DNA from: Euryodendron excelsum
Lineage: Eukaryota > Streptophyta > Magnoliopsida > Ericales > Pentaphylacaceae
Direction of reading: 5' to 3'
Assembly: GCA_033060915.1 (NCBI GenBank)
Contig: CM065392.1
Span: 12,232,001-12,296,000, forward strand
Length of the DNA: 64,000 nt
Positions 56,909 to 64,000 of the stretch are shown one piece after another (positions within the stretch are counted from its first letter, which is position 1; each line of letters begins with the position of its first letter). The notes beneath the pieces are model-generated. The model had not been told where the DNA came from, did no database searches, and was given only the letters and a program-made list of their open reading frames with translations. The position numbers and the translations under genes are program-made.

Positions 56909-58480
56909 TGCAACAACTTCAATTTTTATTAAATATTTTTTTTAGGATTTGAAATCAATTTATGAAAAATTATTTGATGATATTTCCAATGATGAGATAC
57001 TAATTTTGAGCTTGGATAAGAGAATAAAAGTTTCGTATGAAATGGTGAAACCAAATTTGCATAGAATGGTAAACAAGGAAAATTTTGAAGGAGGAAAATT
57101 ATTAAAGAGCACAAGTGTAAAAGGTCTAAGAGTTGATAAGAGAAGAATATGAAGCATAAGGGGGTTGATGCATAATTAAAAAGTGGAGGCAATAACTAGA
57201 GTGCACCGCAAGAAATTAAAACTGCAATTAGGCCCTAATGCCTAAGCTTTTTTCTTTGCCTATTTAAGCAAGGCCATTCGGCCCTTTCATTTTGCACAAC
57301 AAGCTCAGGCTTGAGTAGAGCATAGATACAAGGAGAAGCTGTTAAAATTCTGTGAGGACGAAAAGAAAGAGAAGTGTTAGCCGAATAGGGAAAAAAAAAG
57401 AGAGAAGGAAATTGTAAGGGAAACTTTACCACTTTGGTTTTTATTTTGTAGAATTATTTGAAGAGCTATGGTGATCTCTGCAAAACTTGTGGAACATTAT
57501 TGAGATAAATCGGTTGATTACAATATGCTCTTTCCTAAATATCTTTGCAAAGAGTTTATTTCTATTATTCTTGAATTGTATTCCTTTTGATTATTCATTC
57601 TCATTGTTTAATTCCATAATTATATTTATTATTGAATCTATTTAATTTTTTGCAGAACATCCTTGAATATTCGTGTTCGTTTATAAATTCATCGTTAAAA
57701 TTGTATTTAAAAAATTATTGAATTATGTTTTGGATGATGTGCTGTGTAACTGATTAGTACATGTACAAATGCCTACCCGTTGGCCTGTTATTAAAAATGG
57801 TTATGGATTATGACACTACGGGGTGCTGGTTATCGAAGGGTAACCCTATAGGGTGTTGGTTATGAAATTTGGCATAGTTACGTGACATGGGTAACATTTG
57901 GCATGGAACTGAGAATGGCAAGATATTGGGCCTAATGAAAATATTGAAATGATTATTGCTAGCGTGGTTTATTGTGATTTTGACCGGCTCTTGATTATCA
58001 TTTTTGTTATCCAGTTTGTTGAATTGATTTATTCGTTGATCTTCACTTTGATTGTCTTGAAGTGAGTATTTGTACTTATGTCATATTGTATACTTCTCGA
58101 TTTAATTTTATTTTTCAGGTAGAAGCGTAAAAGGTACTAGTAGAATATTTAGAACATACTAATTTATTATTTTAAACAACGTAAAGAATTTTGGAGGCTA
58201 ATTGTAGGACGTTGATTTGATTATTATTATTTTGGAGGAGACATTTATCACTTTGAGGATGTACTTTGAGAGTTATTAAGATTGTATTTTTCTTGGAGTA
58301 TATAAGTTGGAAAATAATTGAAGTTGGATATTGGAGATATGATGTATTGATTTTTTTAATTATTTTGACTTGTAAAAATTATTTATTTTGGGAGTTCATT
58401 TCTTTAATGACGTGATGAAGCAATATCATTTGAGGTCATTTATTTTATTTATTAACGATCCAAAAATCCGGATCGTTACA
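56909..58480 (+). repeat. 3' LTR of the short retrotransposon
   Basis: Collinear with the 5' LTR with many substitutions. It lacks 16 bp near 57240 that the 5' LTR keeps at ~55317, and carries an altered stretch at 57780-57850. The divergence indicates an old insertion. Confidence 0.9.
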
Positions 58481-60773
58481 AAAATACCCAAACTTCAGAA
58501 CTATCCTATATCGGCTGGTACATTAACCGATATGTAATTCATCATTCTTATTACTATTCATTAGACGGTATAAAACAGTATTGACAATTATGATTGACAC
58601 CTAATTTGAACTCTTACTTGTTTAATATGAAGAACTAAGATTCTTTGAACTATGTGATAGCTTGCTTACTGCAACCGTTAATTTTTTTTTTCAATACAAT
58701 ACGTCCCATTCCGAATGATTCGATAAAATCTCTCCTAAAATGTGACGTGGCGAAACTTGCTAACTTGCACACGTGTCCAATGTCAAATAACTTGATTAAA
58801 GATTAAATAAACAGATTGGGTTGGGGGTGTGACAGATAAACTACTACTAGATAACAAAGTACTGTATTACATATTGAGACATCACTATTCCCAACTACAA
58901 AACATTAAGGCATCTCACCTTGATCCAAACAATTCACAACCCACAATATATATATATATATATATATCATAATATTCCAAATCTCTCACCACAAGTTGAC
59001 AAAACATAAACATTGAGCACTACTTACAAAACTCCACATCTTTAGGACTCCGGTTATTCAGTGAACTACTTCTAGTATTGCACATCTGAAATGTTTTCCC
59101 ATAAAATGAGTAAGCTTACCACACACTTAGTTAGTATATTGAAATCATATAAAGAGAAAACATGTAAAACAGTAATGGATTAACATTAAGTTCAAATAAC
59201 TTTCTCAAAAAACATTTCAATAGAAATCATCCATAATAAGAATATAATTTGATCTATAAATGAAAAATAATTGCTTTGAAATCAAACTGTAATTAATAAC
59301 CATTTTTATTCAACAAACTCATTTCATATAGGGAAAGATTGATAATCCTTCAATCAAAATTATGATAGTACTGTTACTCTAATTATCGGCTTAACTATTG
59401 ATGTTGGCAAAATCATGGGTCATTTATTATTTTTCCATTGATAGGGATTCTTTCCAAAACAACTCATTCACTTCTCTATTAAGGTTGAAAGGCAATCAAA
59501 TAGACTTACATATAAAGCCCAAAAGCCAGGCAACAAGGCCATAATAGCATGATTCATCATCGTATTTAAGAAACATTTTTGATCCAATAACTCAAAATAT
59601 TTCATAAAATGATTTTCATAAATAAAACTATTCCATTATTATAAAAAAAAAATAAGATTCATAATTATATAATAGTTAAGTTTTCAGTTCATATAATTCT
59701 ATATAATTACCTTACACCGATGGTCACCTAATTTTAGATCTCGTTAATCCTTAGACGAAGCTGAAGTGAGCATAGGATTCTCTGGACCTAACACAAGCCA
59801 AATTGAATAATGCAATGACTAATAGACTTACACTTCCATGTTCTTGCATGTAAATGCATGCCTAAATATGATTTCAAATGCATAAATTCCTGATATGGAA
59901 TTATTTAAAGGAGATTTCTAATACATGGATGAGAAACACCATATCTTACCAAAAATTATATTGCCAATAATTTTTGTACACATTATATGGCACGTTGCCA
60001 CCACAATTTAACATCATATAGTGAGAACTAGGTGTGAAATTCTTTTAACACTTTCTCAGCGAAGTGTCACAATGTAATGGAATCATCAATCTCAAATTTT
60101 TTATTCCTAAATAGCAACACCTTTATCCTTTATTTAGATGCAAGAGATTTTCTCATAATACTCACAATATCAATACTAGTCTCGATAATTAACATATCAT
60201 TAGTCTGTTAAAAATAATAATGGCAATAGCTTAAAAGCATTAAATTAGTGTTTTTCAACATTATTGATCACAAAGCCATTAGATATCATGGTATAATCAT
60301 ATTTTCTTATGACATCACTTAGGAGCTTGTTTCAAATCATTCAAGATTTGTGTTATAGACATGGGACCACATATCCCTCAACTTGCTCCATATAAATTCT
60401 TCTTTAAATCACTTAATAAAAGTGTGATTTTTATACCATTTGATGCTTAATGAAAAACCACTTTTTAATGGATGCAATTTTAATAAATAAAAATAAACAA
60501 TAGTTTATTTTGTATTGGAGCCTCTAGCTACCAATCTTACCTTATCTCTTAAGAATACCATATGGTTAAGTATGTCTCCAACAATCACATATAGCCAATT
60601 GCAAGGCAAGTCACAAATTATTAAGTACAATAAGTTAAACTTGTAAGGACCTAAATTTGACTTAAATTTCTTCTAGTCATTTTCTTTATTAAATCCTTTT
60701 AGGAGTGCCATATGTCTTCAACATTTTTCCTATTGGATTAGATAATATAATACATTTGAGTGGTTTGTATAGG
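58481..60773. other. Gene-free DNA, possible minus-strand LTR remnant at its left
   Basis: On the minus strand tgtcacacccccaaccc starts at ~58834, a common LTR start in plant gypsy elements, but no partner or terminus was found. (AT)n at 58948-58968. The rest shows no coding segment. Confidence 0.35.
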
Positions 60774-60946
60774 TGTAAGCACCCCATTTTTCCCCGCTCG
60801 ACAATCTCCGGCCTAACTGGACTCAGTTTTTTAAAACATCACAACACATGCAAGCTCAAGATGAGCCTTTCAAACCACCCCAATCCTGTCAACTGGTCAC
60901 TTCCCGAGCCCACAAAGCCCAAATGAAGCCATAAACATCATTTCCG

Positions 60947-61280
60947 GTAGCTTTCCGGGACCGGGAGGTCTCGGAAACCAACGCCATCCAAGTAGCTTCC
61001 CGAGATTGGGCAATCTCGGGGACCAACACCTTGTCAAATTCCAGACGGTTCATTTCTGGTGCCTGCTAGCCCGCTAATGTAGAATGTCTATCATTCGGTA
61101 GTTCTCTGAGACCAGGCGTTCTCGGAGACCAACACCGTCCTTATAGGTAGCTTTCTAAGACCAGGCGTTCTTAGGAACAAACACCATCCTTCAGGTAGCT
61201 TTCTGAGACCAAGCGTTCTTAGGGACCAACACCGCACAAGTAGTTTTCCGAGATCGGGCGGTTTCGGGAACCAACACCTA
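60947..61280 (+). repeat. Array of imperfect hairpins in LTR C
   Basis: Five to six units of ~45-70 bp contain gtagctttc(c/t)gagacc + (g/a)ggcgttctcgga, in which gagacc/ggtctc or ctccgag/ctcggag halves pair. The same array is at 16180-16410 (A) and 62918-63245 (D). Confidence 0.8.
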
Positions 61281-62537
61281 GGTCAACACCGGTGCTCGCT
61301 AGCTCGACTTGGTGAAAAATGACCAAACCTGCCTCTTGGGCCTCCAAGCACGTTTTGGAAAAGTTCAAAATCCCTCAAAACGGTAAGTCCATCCTTCCAA
61401 AATGTAACTAAACTGTTAGGCGTACACCACACGCCATCCGGTCCAATTCTGGCTAACTTCGATCAGAATGACCGTTTTGCCCCTAAACGCCTCAGCACAG
61501 CACAAATCCCATCGAGCAGTGAAAGACTCTCCCGAAACCATCCCTGAATGACCCGACACGCTTAACATAACACTCTGATCCATTCCCAACCATTTTCAAC
61601 CAAAATCAACCAAAGTAACCATTTTGCCTTTAGCAACCCAAATGCGCCCCAAAACAACACCGGTCCTAGATTATTGAACGGCGGGTCCTGTTATACACCC
61701 TTTTTTAACCCAAAGAGGACCTTACGACGCTAAACATCCCCGACTCGATAAAAGTTCCTTGGAGCGTCTTGCAGAGGCTCCGCCCAAATTGCATTTTCTC
61801 CCGATTCCCTGGTTATAATGCACTGTCAAATGACTTGAGAAATGCATAAGCCAGGGAATTCTCGAAAGCTTGTTCATAGGTCTTTCCATCGACACAGCTC
61901 AATTGGATAGATCGCTTCCTGAAGCTCCTCATCGTATGGCTCAAAAATCGTAACTTTCAGCAACCCTTGGAGCGCCTCACAGACGCTCCGCCAAGGTTGA
62001 CTTTTTCTCCAATTCCCTAATTAAAACTCACCGTCAAACGACTTAAGTAATGCGTAAATTAGGGAATTCCCAAAAGTATTTCTAGAGTACTTTCCATCAG
62101 TACAGTCTGATCGGAAAGGTTGCTTCTCGAAGGCCCCAATCATGCGACACAAAATAGCTACTTTCGAACCCCCGCAGAGTGTATCACAGATGCTCCGCAA
62201 AAATGTGATTTAATGTACATTTTTCGAGACGATATCTCACTCTTCTGAACACCATTCAAGCTTTTTGAAACCACAAAAATTCACGAGAAACCGTAGGAGA
62301 AAACCCCATGTGCAATATATTCCTTCAAAACCTTCTCGGTTGGCTCAATTAGGGAGGCAAAATTTAAACGAACACTCCCGGTGACAGAGCGTATGTTACA
62401 TGCACCCAGATTTTGATCAAATCAACCAAAGTTTGATCAACCATCAGGATTTAGCCAGTACAATGGGTGCCACATGGCATTCTGGTAATGAACAATACTG
62501 GAGCATGTGTTGCATGTGCCAGGGCAAATTTTGGCCA

Positions 62538-62558
62538 GGCGCATGTAGCACATGCGCC
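62538..62558 (+). promoter_or_regulatory. Perfect 9-bp inverted repeat upstream of the LTR C TATA box
   Basis: Arms ggcgcatgt and acatgcgcc with spacer agc, 20 bp before TATAAATA. LTR B has the same layout with different bases. Confidence 0.7.
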
Positions 62559-62577
62559 AGGACTTTCCTAGGTTGCT

Positions 62578-62585
62578 TATAAATA
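62578..62585 (+). promoter_or_regulatory. TATA box of LTR C
   Basis: TATAAATA in ggttgcttataaatatagg, matching LTR A at 17648. Confidence 0.65.
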
Positions 62586-62743
62586 TAGGCCTTCTCCTTT
62601 GCATATTCCAGAATCAAAAATTGATGCGAAACTCTGCTGAAACTGCTCTCCAGAACCTCGAATTTTCATATACATCTCACTCCTCTGACACTTAGGCTAG
62701 ATTCCACCTCCCCCTAACCCATACACTTCACCTACATACCTTT

Positions 62744-64000
62744 TGTAAGCACCCCATTTTTGCCCACTCGGCAATCTCCGGTCCAACCAGGCTAAGTTTT
62801 CCAAAATCACAACACATGCAAGCTCAAGACGAGCCATTCGATCTCCAATCCAACCAACTAGTCGCTTCTCAGGCCCACAAGGACCCGCTGGAGCCATAAG
62901 CAACATTATTCCAGGCAGCTTTCCAGACCAGGCGATCCTGGAAACCAACGCCATCTAGGTAGCTTCCTAGGATCGGGCGATCTTGGGGACCAACACCTCA
63001 TCAAGTTCCAGACGGTTCACTTCTAGCTCCTGCTAGCCCCCCAATGTAGAATGTCCATCATTTGGTATTTCTCCGAGACTAGGCGTTCTCAGAGACCAAC
63101 ACTACCCTTCTAGGTAGCTTTCTGGGACCAGGCGTTCTCAGCAACCAACACCACTTCTACAGGTAGCTCTCTAAAACTGGGCATTCTTAGAGACCAAAAC
63201 TGCACTTGTAGTTTTTCGAGACTGGGCAGTCTCGGAAACCAACACCTAGGTTAACACCAGCGCCTGCTAGGCCGACTCGGTGAAAAATGACCAAACCCGC
63301 CCCTTGGACTTCCAAGCATGTTTTGGGAAAGTTCAAAATCCCTTAAAATGATAAGTCCATCCTTCCAAAATGTTGTTAAACCATTAGGCGTCCCCCGCAT
63401 GCCATTTGGTCCAAATTCAGTCCTATTCCGGCCCACTCCGGTTAAAATGACCATTTTACCCCTAAACACCTCACCATTGCACAAATCTTGCCGAACAGTA
63501 AAAGACTCTCCCAAAACCATCCCTGAACAATCCTTCACGCTTAACACAACACACTAAACCATTCCTAACTATTTCCAGCCAATCCTGATCAAAATGACCG
63601 TTTTGCCCCTGATAATCACAACATGCCCCGAGACAGCACCAGTCTTGGGATTTCGAGCAAAGGGTTCCACCATACACCCTTATTTAACCTGAGGAGGATC
63701 CTACGACACTAAACTCACACGACTTGATAAAAGTTCCCTGGAGCGTCTCGTAAATGCTCCGCCTAAATTGTCTTTTCTCCTGATCCCCTGGTTATAACGC
63801 ACCGTCAACTGACTTGAGAAACGCGTAAATCAGGGAATTCTCGAAAGCTCGTTCATAGATCTTTCCATCGATACGGTTTGATTGGATAGATCGCTTCCCA
63901 AAGCCCTTCATTGTATGGCTCTAACCCAGTTACTTTTGACAACCCCTAGAGCGTCTCGCAGACGCTCTGCCAAGTTTGACTTTTTTCCTAATTCTCTTAT
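62744..64000 (+). mobile_element. LTR D (A-type), nested in LTR C, runs off the window
   Basis: Starts TGtaagcaccccatttttgc and follows LTRs A and C through the hairpin array and the first two 209-bp units (63741, 63949). The five bases before it, ccttt, are the expected target duplication, checkable at its far end outside the window. Confidence 0.85.

Larger units (their letters stand above)
54967..58480 (+). mobile_element. LTR retrotransposon with almost no interior (LARD/TRIM-like), 3.5 kb
   Basis: Two direct LTRs (54967-56530 and 56909-58480, each starting TG and ending ttaCA) flank only 378 bp. The primer-binding site tggtatcagag (56533-56543) fits initiator tRNA-Met. The interior ends with gaggatgaaattttttaagg + aggttagac, the polypurine tract style of Ty3/gypsy Tekay/Del-type elements. 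Flanks aaaaa / aaaat suggest a 5-bp duplication with one change. No gag or pol is visible, so it must rely on other elements. Confidence 0.85.
60774..62743 (+). mobile_element. LTR C (A-type), interrupted by LTR D
   Basis: Starts TGtaagcaccccattttt and is collinear with LTR A through the hairpin array (60947-61280), 209-bp duplication, palindrome (62538) and TATA box (62578) up to cacttcacctacata, where LTR D is inserted. Without a polypurine tract upstream it is a 5' or solo LTR. Confidence 0.85.

Noticed and set aside
57235..57432. Minus-strand open frame
   Set aside because: Lies within the 3' LTR and is not conserved in the 5' LTR.

Overview
This is nuclear DNA of a flowering plant, probably a eudicot with a repeat-rich genome. 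It is AT-rich and almost gene-free. Its features are plant-specific: very long Ogre/Tat-like LTRs, a Mutator-like element (MULE) carrying a plant mobile domain (PMD) gene, Helitrons, MITEs and GT-AG introns. All homology statements come from reading the sequence and recalling families; no search was run.

Layout. 1-89 is the tail of a long LTR. 680-1266 is the 3' end of an unrecognised minus-strand gene. 1320-3525 is a decayed MULE with a minisatellite and a 26-base G run. 3535-5060 is a long-inverted-repeat element enclosing an exact 178-bp tandem repeat. 5.1-10.7 kb is AT-rich and gene-free apart from a small MITE. 10757-10954 is a LINE tail. 12.4-15.95 kb is the 3' end of an Ogre/Tat-like element: serial tandem arrays, then a polypurine tract. 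15955-25689 is its 3' LTR (A), split by a complete solo LTR (B, 20399-25532) with target duplication gtggc. 26826-30720 is a probable Helitron containing a hAT transposase fragment.

31449-43079 is the centrepiece: an 11.6-kb MULE with long terminal inverted repeats and three minus-strand genes, all inactivated by stop codons. They are a MuDR-type transposase (40111-37222), a six-exon PMD (MAIN-like) gene (36851-34109), and a 214-codon coiled-coil reading frame I do not recognise (33386-32742). An AT-rich tandem array lies between the right terminus and the transposase.

43.1-54.9 kb holds scattered MITEs, a head-to-tail Helitron array (47851-48477), and the only plausible intact gene: a 101-aa secreted six-cysteine prolamin-like (ECA1-type) protein on the minus strand (46125-45820). 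54967-58480 is a complete LTR retrotransposon whose interior has shrunk to 378 bp. 60774-64000 contains two more long LTRs of the A type, one (D) inserted into the other (C).

The window reads as a transposon graveyard with nested insertions of datable order. The signals most worth following are the three-gene MULE, the structured palindromes and tandem hairpins in the long LTRs, the 178-bp array, and the tandem Helitrons.
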